Assembly (NCBI GenBank): GCA_000149265.1
Contig: CH002977.1
Location: 305,205-369,204, forward strand
Length of the DNA stretch: 64,000 bases
Direction of reading: 5' to 3'
Source: Ciona savignyi
Taxonomy: Eukaryota > Chordata > Ascidiacea > Phlebobranchia > Cionidae
Below the pieces are notes generated by a model that did no database searches, was not told the DNA's origin, and was given only the letters and a program-made list of their open reading frames with translations. Below are positions 1 through 10,213 of this stretch, piece after piece. The first letter of the stretch is position 1. Each line of letters starts with the position of its first letter. The position numbers and the translations under genes are program-made.

Positions 1-8
1 GATTCGAG

Positions 9-16
9 TATAAAAA
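9..16 (+). promoter_or_regulatory. TATA box of astacin copy 1
   Basis: TATAAAAA lies 65 bases before the start codon at 81. The same motif stands at the equivalent place in the second copy. Confidence 0.6.
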
Positions 17-80
17 GCCACGTCTGATTGCCACCAATCATCGATTTGTATGAGACAATCATATTCGAGAACTAAGAAAT

Positions 81-2674
81 ATGAAAACAACCGTTATCTT
101 GCTGTGCTGGATTGCCCTGGGTGCTAATTTTGCAAAAGGTAAGTGCGTTATAGGCCGACATGCTTGTTAATGTTAAAACGACAGAACCGAATATGTACTA
201 TTTTAACTCCAGGTGATCATGCAAACGTGTGCGACGCGGTGTACAAAGCTGTGGATTCTGGAGAAACAAATGGAAACGAAACGCCAAGTCCGATAGATGT
301 CAATCAATGCATGAGTAAGTACAAAAAAGAATCATATGTAATGCATTGTGAATTACTTTTTATCCAGATGTTTTGTTAATTATGTTTTATCCAGATGTCA
401 TCCAAGACGTTGAAACTGACTGTTCGTTCAATGTTTCTCAATGTTCATGGGATTGTGGACCTCGCGGGCGCCAGTCAGACGACTTTGGTTGTCCAATCAG
501 CTGCCAATGCAAAACCACTGGTTTTATGGAAGAAGATATTAAATTTGACGAAGAAGACGTACCGAAAATTAAACAGGTAGATTACATGACCACATTTCAA
601 AACAAACATTATAATAACAGCTCATTGCACAGGTATACGATGCAATGCCGAAAGGAATTGCGGAGGCTGCGTCGGTAGGCTTCAAATTGTGGGATGAAGT
701 TAGAATCGATGGACGTTTAAAAGTCCCATACGTTATCAGTTCTGGCATGTGTAAGTAGAATCGGATACACTAAATACATCTTTATATTGATGTAAATATT
801 GATGGTTTTAGCTACAAAGGCAATGGCGGCGATTAATCAAGCATTTGCTGCTTACACGGAACTAACTTGCATCGATTTCGTTGTGAGAACTAATCAAGTC
901 AACTATATCGAATTTGTGTCGAAAGGCGGATGTTGGTGAGTTTCGTGGCATTTCCAACGATCGTTTTAGAATTATATTAAATGATTATCGTTGCTTCTCA
1001 CCACACCAGGTCATATATCGGTAGAAAAGGAGGAAAGCAGGAAATCTCCATCGGGTTCGGATGCGAATGGAAAGGAGTAGTCCAACACGAACTAATGCAC
1101 GCACTTGGATTCTGGCATGAGCAATCGCGACCTGACAGGGACAACTTCGTCAAAATACTGAAAATATCATCGCAGGTAAATTGTACAGTTTTCATAATAT
1201 TGCAGAATTACAGTTTATTTTTACATAGGAAAGGAACACAACTTTAACAAGAGAAATTCCATCAATTCTCTTGGTTCACCCTACGATCTCCAATCAATAA
1301 TGCACTACGGTGGCAATGCATTTAGTAAAAACAGGAGCCCAACCATCGTGTATCGAACTACAAACCAAATTATTAAAGCACAGAGGGAGAAATTCTCTGA
1401 CGAAGACAGAGTGCAGTTGAATATTCTTTATCGCTGCTCAGCACTTCCAGTTACGACGGAGAGACCAACAACAACAACGTCGGTTCCAGGTTTGTACTTG
1501 CGTAAACCTTATGGAAGTGATTAGTCAAATAATTTTGCAACCATCAGTTTCCTGGTCGAATTGGGGAGCATGGAGTGCATGTTCAGTGACGTGTGGAAGT
1601 GGAGCAGTCACTCGAACTCGTCAATGTATCGACACCACGAGTGGTGCCGTTGTCACTACTGGCTGTGTTGGTCCAACCGTTACATCTAAATCATGCAAAG
1701 TACAAGATTGCACTACGGAACCGACCACTGCTTCATGGGGCCAATGGAGATCTTGGGGTTCGTGTTCAAAATCTTGCGGTTATGGGTTTCAATGGAGGTA
1801 AAACATCAATATCAGATATTCAACTTTCGCCTAACTTTAAAAACTAATATTTTCATTCAGATACCGACAATGTGTAAACGGGGTTGCAGGCTCGACTGGT
1901 TGTTCAGGTTCTTCATGGAGTGGAAGACGTTGTAATACACAAGCTTGTCAGCCTAAACCACGTAAGATAACTATAAGTTTCGACTCTAGCGGATTTTTGT
2001 CAACAACATTTTCCAATCTCAAATTACTTATATTTTTGTGATCCTAGAAGTGAATTTGTTTACTGACAAGCCGTCCAACGGGAAGTTCCGATTCTGTCGA
2101 TGGGGAAAGCTTTATACTGGTGATTTCAACAACGATGGTCGATCTGATATTCTGTGCTATTATCGTAACGACTGGGTGTAAGTTTTGCTGTATATGTGGT
2201 AGGCTTTGAGAACTAAACATTGACGACTCTAGACGCATTGGACTTGGCTCGAGCTCGACGACATATCCTTCAGTTCATTGGGAAGGGCCGACCAGACTCT
2301 GCAAGTTTTCACCGAGTTCAAGCAAACCTGGGAAAGTGTTTGTTGCGGATTTCAACGCGGATGGGGAAGAAGACTTGATGTGCATGGACTCTGAAAGCGG
2401 GTGAGATGGACGATAATGTGTTGTTACATAATTTCTAATCAGTCTACAACTTAGATTTGTTAATTATTTGTTGCTTTTCAGGAAAATGAGAATTCTATTC
2501 ATCGGAAACCGAAGTTTTCATAGCGAGGAAGTGAACTGGAAAGGCGAATTTCCGAATTTTTGTACTGCAGCTGAAAACATTTTTGCTGAAGATGTGGACG
2601 GAGACGGAGATGCTGATCTCTTGTGCAGAAAATCCTCTGGATACATCTCTATTCTTAAAAATCAGTTTAAATAA
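81..2674 (+). CDS. Secreted astacin metalloprotease with TSP1 domains, copy 1 (frameshifted)
   Basis: Twelve exons: 81-138, 213-314, 395-576, 633-750, 812-935, 1010-1175, 1229-1489, 1548-1797, 1861-1961, 2048-2177, 2233-2400, 2482-2674. The product is the same as copy 2 at 7320: signal peptide, cysteine-rich prodomain, astacin zinc protease with [11 protein letters not shown] and Met-turn IMHY, two TSP1 domains, and three DxDxDGxxD-type calcium loops. Exon 6 lacks four bases that copy 2 has (near 1161), so normal splicing to 1229 runs out of frame and stops in exon 7. An AG five bases further in, with exon 7 starting at 1234, would restore the frame exactly and cost only a few residues between the zinc site and the Met-turn. 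It is therefore either a young pseudogene, a gene rescued by a shifted acceptor, or an assembly error. The stop codon overlaps an AATAAA, and another AATAAA lies at 2717. Confidence 0.85.
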
Positions 2675-3027
2675 ACCTAAGAAGACACTTTATTAATTAA
2701 ATGGACAAAAAAGAGAAATAAAAATGATCTCAATAATATTTCTTTTTTTTGTAGGCTACCTTTATGATGTCTTGTTAAATAATATACCAAAAGTTTTAAT
2801 AGAAGTGTAAGCAACTAGTTGACTAGGTTATATTTGTACGAATACAGTTGGTTGGTAATTCTTCTCCACAATAATTCCATAATGAATATATAATTGCATG
2901 AATTGAAACAATAACCACGAAGATACATTTTTGCCATGTCAATTTTAGGCTTTAGACATTAAAGATACTAAATTTCGACACTTAATCACATAGCGGGAAA
3001 AATGCACGCTTGATAAGTAAAAATGTC
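2675..3027. other. Convergent 3' spacer between astacin 1 and SDR 1
   Basis: Short AT-rich tail-to-tail spacer. AATAAA at 2717-2722 could serve the astacin transcript. No other feature is visible. Confidence 0.6.
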
Positions 3028-4744
3028 TTAAGTGGCCAATGACTTTCCTCCATCAATCTGTACCAGCTCCCCGGTAATCATCGATGCTTTTTCGGATGCT
3101 AGGAAACGGATCACATCAGCGACTTCCGTTTTGCTAACGAGGCATCGGTTCAGGCTAGTTGTCCAACTAGCGTAAAAACTTTCTCTGTCATCAGAATCCA
3201 CGGCATCGATTAATTTCGTACGAACCACACTCGGGCTGGAAAAACACAAACGTACAAAACCAATCGTGTAACCAAAGAGAAAGTGTCAACCATATCACCA
3301 CCACTAAACTTTACACTATGTTTTTTTTTTAAATCGGCCTTCTAGTTATGAAACCAAGCGAGCATTATGTCCATGCACACGTCTGTGGAGCCTTTTAGGA
3401 GAGTTATTTGACATAGTGTAAACTTGCAAAACTCTGGTGGTAGTATATTATTTAAAATAACAAAACATGAATAGTAGGTTTAAATTCGTAAGTCAGAAAC
3501 TCGTTAGTTTCACCTTATAGAAACCATATAGGTTTATAGGTTATAGAAATATAGCGCACAGTCAACATGTGATTTTTATAAAGTAGTTGTTTTTACTCCT
3601 TTTAGTACTATAGTAAAAATAGTAATATCACTTACCATACTGCGTTGCAACGAACACCATCCTTGGCAAAGCCTAAAGATGGGTTTATTATATGAACAAA
3701 AAATGGAAAACAATTATCCTAGATATTGTATATGTCTATTGAAGTAAAGTTTTAAATAACCTCAACTTTAAATAGAACGATTAAACCAATGGACTTACCA
3801 AATACACAATACGATTAATCAAAAAAAATACTAATGGTGATCATTATAGACAAATACCTAATTACCTGCAGCTGTTGATTTTGTTAGGTATCCAATTGCA
3901 GTTTTTGACATTGCATACACCAAAACTTTTGGCTCATATATTTTACGAGCAGAACTGCATAGGTTTACAATATTTCCTGTAAATATTTAAGTCAATATTG
4001 ACTAGAAACTGTCACATTTGTAGCTAGAAAATGCTGATTTAAACCTTTTGTCTTGATTAAATGTTGTTTCGCAATTTTTGTAAGATATATAGGAGCCTTG
4101 ACATTGACATCGAATATCTTGTCGAACTTTTCGCTGGTATACTGGTTAGAATATATGCAAAATGGAGTTAGAATGTTGCAGTATATTTCAACTTTGATAG
4201 AAAACCATTAATTCACTTGGTTTAGACAATGTACGATATATTAATACTTTGCTAAGTGACACAACCAACTTGCTAATATTTTTGTAAAAGCTATCTGTGT
4301 CTGCAGGCATTTACTTCGTCAATTGTAAAAAACTCAAGAACTCCAGCGTTGTTAACTAATACATCCAGTTGTCCGAATTTCTCTATAACTACATCCATTA
4401 AGTTGTCCATATCTTCTTGTTTAGTAAGATCACCGGTCACTTCTAGAACCTAACATCGACACACAGTGTTAGCACAAAGGTGTTGTATTACATACTTTGG
4501 GGCATTACATAAGTAGTTGTAACCGTATATTTTTTCATGAATGTATATGAAAGCCAACATACCACGCCTTTTCTTTTAATTAAAAAATGGTACTTTGTAC
4601 TAACCTGAGGAGACCCATTTTGCACACAAACTTTTGCAACCTCGCTCAATTTATGTTTATGGCTTAGCGGAGCGGTGATACACAGACATGCGGCTTCCTT
4701 GGCAAATTCTTTCGCTGTCTCTGCACCGAGCCCTCTTGAACTAC
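3028..4744 (-). CDS. Classical short-chain dehydrogenase/reductase, copy 1
   Basis: NAD(P)-dependent oxidoreductase of the classical SDR family; substrate unknown. Exons in transcript order are 4605-4744, 4315-4449, 4045-4141, 3866-3976, 3636-3672 and 3028-3235, all in phase, giving 242 codons after the first exon. Visible motifs are the Rossmann GSSRGLG turn, LVNNAG, the serine in NLCSSAR, the catalytic YAMSK, the NAVCPSVVRT segment and the usual end ITGELVQIDGGKSL. The exon holding the start codon is unresolved. A candidate upstream exon ending at 6003 reads TTIVFVT and joins in phase to give VTGSSRGLG, but no ATG is seen in it. The length of about 250 residues fits the family. The gene runs tail-to-tail with astacin 1. 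Confidence 0.88.
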
Positions 4745-4966
4745 CTGTTTTCAGGAACTTGAATGTATTTTTACACATGCAAAGTTACAATTCATCTTCC
4801 CAAGTCTTTAAATTACACACACGAATATAGTATATGTGTATATATAGGACTATACTTATATGTAAATAGAAATTAGCATTTATTAATCGACTTTAAACCA
4901 TGAAAACTGAAAAAAGTAAAATTTATAAATTTCTTAGAATAGAATAAAATATTTGTTCTATTTCGA

Positions 4967-5062
4967 TAAATGGGAAAATTCGAGGGGCGTTATAATGCGA
5001 GCAATTATTAGATTACCCAGCAGCCAGCACCCATCATTGGTTTAGTAGAACTATTGCAGTAC
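4967..5062 (-). repeat. SINE 3' remnant
   Basis: Diverged minus-strand piece of the tRNA-derived SINE seen at 14744. It has the fragment of the 3' body with AATGGGAAAATTCGAGG and the later TAGAACTATTGCAGT. It is also present in unit 2 at about 12432-12512, so it predates the duplication. Confidence 0.6.
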
Positions 5063-5096
5063 GTACATAAAAAGCCAATGGTCGTAATTAGAATAT

Positions 5097-5388
5097 GATA
5101 TGATATTCATAATTAACCCCGTGAATGGGAAAATCAAGGGGGTTAACGCAGGGGCAATCGCCAGATCACCTCGCGACCAACGTCGGGTTATACCTATTAC
5201 CGGAGCTGTTGCAGTGTGTTGTGTATGATTCACACGACACGTTCCTATATTAGAAGAATCCATTAATTCTCTGGGTTTAGGCAATGTCCGTTAAGTGCCA
5301 TCCCCAAGAACTCAACCGACTAGCTATAAGCGATCAGAACCCTTTGGTTAAAAGGCGTCGCACTAAACCACGAGACTAACCCGTCGAC
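5097..5388 (-). repeat. tRNA-derived SINE, minus strand
   Basis: Nearly full element in reverse orientation: tail GATATTCAT, the CCCCGTGAATGGGAAAA block, the GTCGGGTTA block, CCATTAATTCTCTGGGTT, and a degenerate tRNA-like head around 5330-5385. The copy at 12515-12775 occupies the same site in unit 2, so insertion came before duplication. Confidence 0.8.
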
Positions 5389-6002
5389 AGGTTCGCTAAA
5401 TTTCTTAACAAAAAGCAACCAGTTTCGATCAAACCACAATTCGATTAAAATCTTAAGTCAATTTTTTATTGCTGTTTTAATTCTTACTGAGGTTTCAGAT
5501 AAATGTAAATTAAGAGCGATATACCTGTTATAAGAACAAAGAACCCTCTTTGATGTTTCCATACTGATAGTCGCATTTAAGGTAAAACATAAATTAAAAA
5601 CAGTTGTATATAGTATAGACAACACAAACCTGCCAAAGTAACATGACAAAAACAAATTAATTCCTTTAAATATTCGATAAAAAAATGATCTGGTAAAAAT
5701 GATCGAAGATTGCATAATGATGCAATTTATCTACATCGACTTTATCAGGTGTTTAAAGTTGCATAGCGCAATATGCTTTAGGCAATTTTGGTAATTTGCC
5801 AACGATTTATAAGAACTGAGAATTAGCGATTGCTATACCTGACTAGTTCACCGGATGTCTTGGTGCTTTACTAGTTGGCGACATTGATCTGTGTTAAAAT
5901 TTGTCAACTAGTTTGGAGACGGTTCCATCATAACCAAGTTCGAGAATGTCTCAAGTCAGTGCCACTGAGTGTTAAAACAAAATGCGATCAAGCTTGACGC
6001 AC

Positions 6003-6047
6003 CAGTCACAAAGACAATTGTGGTAACCCTTATATGACGTGCTCAGA
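6003..6047 (-). other. Candidate 5' coding exon of SDR copy 1
   Basis: On the minus strand an AG is followed by codons reading HIRVTTIVFVT and then a phase-1 donor GTGCGT. Joined to the exon at 4744 this recreates the SDR beta-1 strand and TGxxxGxG turn. The equivalent in unit 2 ends at 13341 and reads VFVA instead of VFVT. No start codon lies in frame before a stop, so a further 5' exon would be needed. This is an inference from phase and motif only. Confidence 0.35.
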
Positions 6048-7217
6048 ATTAAAACTAGGCGAAACCGTCAATGTCACATAGTTTATTGCTACCACGTCAT
6101 TGTCCTTAGTCAAATCCATTATAGTTAGCACCCACACCCACCTACGATGAACCCAATTATGCTGTAAGTTGGCAGATCAGCCGATAAATTGTCATGGTCG
6201 TACTTAAGGGCCAGGAACACCAAAAGTGAAGTAAAACTGTTGAATATGGGTTCGGAGTTATCATCCCAATAATTTGCCTCGACTTTTTGTTTTACAAAAA
6301 CAGTTAGGGAAATTCCCACTACCGTGAAAATGAAAAAGGTGTCCATTTTCGGAAGAATTTGGACTGAAAGGAAACACTTACTTACAAGGTATAGGGTAGT
6401 TAAATATGTATAACTTGAACTCTAAAACATAGCTAGAATAACGCACTTTACATAGGGAAACCCCCAGGTATTTTGGTTACTTATGGACTCGGTAAGGGAG
6501 GCACACCATTTCTGCGTCACGCCCGTAAAAGTCGATTTAAATTATAAAAAAATCGAGAATGAAACATGAATGTTATTATTCCATCCCACATGATTGTTGA
6601 ATGTATTATCCTATCCCATATCCAACTACACCGCATACAACAACGTTAACTTGTCCACGTAATATTAAAATGGCATCGTATAGATGTTTCACGCACAGGA
6701 ATTTATAGCCATTAACTTGTAGGTATAATACGCTCATTTACTTACCCAAGTACAGTAAAAATAATTTTGTTTTCATGTTTATAACAAACGATTTAGAAAC
6801 AAATAAGTTCAATATGAGATTGGTTGCTACCATTTTCACTTTGTTTATTAATTCGAGTTGCATACGATGATGACGTATATTTAAATCCAGGTACCACAGC
6901 AACGAGCTGATTCATTGCGGAAATGCTTTTATCATTTAAATCATATCCAGCAGTTTTCCGGTTTGGATAAAACACCTTTCGCGATGGTAAGTTATATTTG
7001 TCTTTAACGCTTTTTATACTCATATTCATGTTAATATACTATAAGGCGCGTTATCGCAGTTTTTTTATTGCAGACATGCACCATTTTTTATTGTACACAT
7101 ACATCATGAATGCGCTTTTGCAAAGGCACAAACAAAGCAAATTCTAGTGTTGCCATTAAGAATTTTCCGGTTTAAACCAGTAAATCATTTCCAGGATTAG
7201 ATGACACATTATGTGGA

Positions 7218-7225
7218 TGACGTCA
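7218..7225. promoter_or_regulatory. Palindromic CRE in astacin copy 2 promoter
   Basis: TGACGTCA, the full CREB/ATF site, lies 32 bases before the TATA box at 7257. The matching position of copy 1 is outside the window. Confidence 0.5.
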
Positions 7226-7256
7226 CAATGGCGGAAAGGGTGATTCGGGATTCGAG

Positions 7257-7264
7257 TATAAAAA
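7257..7264 (+). promoter_or_regulatory. TATA box of astacin copy 2
   Basis: TATAAAAA 56 bases before the start codon, within a block of about 60 bases that is nearly identical to the promoter of copy 1. Confidence 0.6.
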
Positions 7265-7319
7265 GTCACGTCTGATTGCCACTAATCATCGATTTGTCTG
7301 AGACAATCATATTCGAAAA

Positions 7320-9909
7320 ATGAAAACAACCGTTATCTTGCTGTGCTGGATTGCCCTGGGTGCTAATTTTGCAAAAGGTAAGTGCGTTATAGGCCGTTAA
7401 TGTTAATGTTAAAATCACAGGACCGAATATGTGCTATTTTAACTCCAGGTGATCATGCAAACGTGTGCGACGCGGTGTACAAAGCTGTGGATTCTGGAGA
7501 AACAAATGGAAACGAAACGCCAAGTCCGATAGATGTCAATCAATGCATGAGTAAGTACAAACAATGAATTATATGTAATGCATTGTGAAGTACTTTTTTA
7601 TCCAGATATTATGTGAATTATTTTTTATCCAGATGTCATCCAAGACGTTGAAACGTACTGTTCGTTCAATGTTTCTCGCTGTTCATGGGATTGTGGACCC
7701 CGCGGTCGCCAGTCAGACGACTTTGGTTGTCCAATCAGCTGCCAATGCAAAACCACGGGTTATATGGAAGAAGATATTAAATTTGACGAAGAAGACGTAC
7801 CGAAAATTAAACAGGTAGAAAACATGACCATATTTCAAAACAAACGTGATAATAATGGGCCATTGCACAGGTATACGATGTAATGCCGAAAGGAATTTCA
7901 GAAGCTGCGTCGGTTGGCTTTAAATTGTGGGATGAAGTTAGAAGCGAGGGACGTTTAAAAGTCCCATACGTTATCAGTTCTGGCATGTGTAAGTAGAATC
8001 TGATACACTAAATACATCTTTATAATGATATAAATATTGATGGTTTTAGCTACAAAGGCAATGGCGGCGATTAATCAAGCATTTGCTGCTTACACGGAAC
8101 GAACTTGCATCGACTTCGTTGTGAGAACTAATCAAGTCAACTATATCGAGTTTGTGTCGAAAGGCGGATGTTGGTGAGTTTCGTGGCATTTCAACGATCG
8201 TTTTAGAATTATATTATTGTTGCTTCTCACCACACCAGGTCATATATCGGTAGAAAAGGAGGAAAGCAGGAAATCTCCATCGGGTTCGGATGTGAATGGA
8301 AAGGAATAGTCCAACACGAACTAATGCACGCACTTGGATTCTGGCATGAGCAATCGCGACCTGACAGGGACAACTTCGTCAAAATACTAACAGAAAATAT
8401 CATCGCAGGTAAATTGTACAGTTTTTATAATATTGCAGAATTACAGTTTAATTTTAAATAGGAAAGGAACACAACTTCAACAAGAGAAATTCCATCGATT
8501 CTCTTGGTTCACCCTACGATCTCCAATCAATAATGCACTACGGTGGCAATGCATTCAGTAAAAACAGCAGCCCAACCATCGTGGATCGAACTACAAACCA
8601 AATTATCAAAGCACAGAGGGAGAAATTCTCCGACGAAGACAGAGTGCAGTTGAATCTTCTTTATCGCTGCTCAGCACTTCCAGTTACAACGGAGAGAACG
8701 ACAACCACAACGTCGGTTCCAGGTTTGTACTTTCAGACGTACGTAAAACTAATGGAAGTGATTAGTAAAATAAATTTGGAACTATCAGTTTCCTGGTCGA
8801 ATTGGGGAGCATGGAGCGCGTGTTCAGTGACGTGTGGAAGTGGAGCAGTCACTCGCACTCGTCAATGTATCGACGCCACGAGTGGTGCCGTTGTCACTAC
8901 TGGCTGTGTTGGTCCAACCGTTACATCTAAATCATGCAAAGTACAAGATTGCACAACGGAACCGACCACTGCTTCATGGGGCCAATGGAGATCTTGGGGT
9001 TCGTGTTCAAAATCTTGCGGTTATGGTTTTCAATGGAGGTAAAACATTAATATCAGATATACAACTTTCGACTAACTTTAAAAACTAATATTTCCATTCA
9101 GATATCGACAATGTGTAAACGGGGTTGCAGGCTCGACTGGGTGTTCAGGTTCTTCATGGAGTGGAAGACGTTGTAATACACACGCTTGTCAGCCTAAACT
9201 ACGTAAGCTGACTAAAAGTTTCGAATCCAGCGGATTTTTATCATCATCATCCGAATTTACTTATATTTTTGTGATCCCAGAACTGAATTTGTTTACTGGT
9301 AAGCCATCCAACGGGAACTTTCGATTCTGTCGATGGGGAAAGCTTTATACTGGTGATTTCAACAACGATGGTCGATCTGATATTCTGTGCTATTATCGCA
9401 ACGACTGGGTGTAAGTTTTGCTGTGTATATGTGGTAGGCTTTGAAAACTAAACACTCGTGACTTCAGACGCATTGGACTTGGCTCGAGCTCGACGACATA
9501 TCCTTCAGTTCATTGGGAAGGGCCGACTCGACTCTGCAAGTTTTCACCAAGTTCAAGCAAACCTGGGAAGGTGTTTGTTGCGGATTTCAACGCGGATGGG
9601 AAAGAAGACTTGATGTGCATGGACACAGAAAGCGGGTGAGATGGAAGATATTTTGTTGTTACATTATTTTTAATCAGTCTACAACTTAGATTTGTTACTT
9701 ATTTGTTGCTTTTCAGGAAAATGAGAATTCTATTCAACGGAAACCGAAGTTTTCATAGCGAGGAAGTGAACTGGAAAGGCGAATTCCCGAATTTTTGTAC
9801 TGCAGCTGAAAACATTTTCGCTGAAGATGTGGACGGAGACGGAGATGCTGATCTCTTGTGCAGGAAATCCTCTGGATACATCTCTATTCTTAAGAATCAG
9901 TTTAAATAA
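7320..9909 (+). CDS. Secreted astacin metalloprotease with TSP1 and calcium-loop repeats, copy 2
   Basis: Zinc endopeptidase of the astacin family (M12A), secreted. Twelve exons (7320-7377, 7449-7550, 7633-7814, 7871-7988, 8050-8173, 8239-8408, 8462-8722, 8789-9038, 9102-9202, 9281-9410, 9468-9635, 9717-9909) give 618 residues with all phases closed. In order: signal peptide (1-19); a cysteine-rich segment (about 63-90) with [11 protein letters not shown] like an antistasin repeat; FxxxD-like propeptide motif; protease with [11 protein letters not shown] at 221-231 and Met-turn IMHY at 275-278; a Thr-rich linker; two TSP1 domains (about 341-388 and 394-455); and three VCBS/FG-GAP-like loops ([27 protein letters not shown]). 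AATAAA overlaps the stop codon. The substrate is unknown; the TSP1 domains suggest matrix or cell-surface binding. Confidence 0.93.
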
Positions 9910-10213
9910 ACCTTAGAAGACATGTTGAGAAATTTGTTATTTATTAGCCTACCTTTATTATGTCCTGTAAAATAATAGACCAAAAGTTTTAATAGAAGAG
10001 TAAGCAACTATTTGATTAGGTTATATTTGTACGAATACAGTTGGTTGATAATATTTTCCCAGAATAAATGAATATATAATTGCATGAATTAAAACAATAA
10101 CTACGAGGGTACGTTTTTGTCATGTCAATTTTAGGGTTTAAACATTAAAGATAGTAAATTTCGACACTTAATCACAAAATGGTAAAAATGCACGCTTGAT
10201 AAGTAAAAATGTC
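9910..10213. other. Convergent 3' spacer between astacin 2 and SDR 2
   Basis: AT-rich counterpart of 2675-3027. Nothing else is visible. Confidence 0.6.

Larger units (their letters stand above)
1..6530. repeat. Tandem segmental duplication, unit 1
   Basis: This unit holds astacin copy 1 (+) and SDR copy 1 (-) and is repeated as 7250-13885. Colinear similarity covers promoter, exons, introns and the 3' intergenic part, including an old SINE pair at 4967-5388. The offset between copies drifts from about 7186 to about 7350 because of indels. The left edge is cut by the window, so the unit may start further upstream. Confidence 0.93.
4745..7249. other. Intergenic region between units 1 and 2
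   Basis: Contains two SINE remnants (4967-5062, 5097-5388), the candidate SDR first exon, and about 720 bases (6530-7249) with no clear counterpart at the end of unit 2. A CRE octamer TGACGTCA at 7218-7225 precedes astacin copy 2. Open frames at 6125-6346 and 6793-7029 on the minus strand are not supported as genes. Confidence 0.5.

Noticed and set aside
6125-6346. 73-codon minus-strand frame with a signal-like start
   Set aside because: The matching place in unit 2 has no ATG and the frame is broken, and no splice partner was found.
6793-7029. 78-codon minus-strand frame starting with ATG between the duplicated units
   Set aside because: No recognisable motif, no counterpart in unit 2, and only a weak splice context. 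It could still be a small unknown exon.
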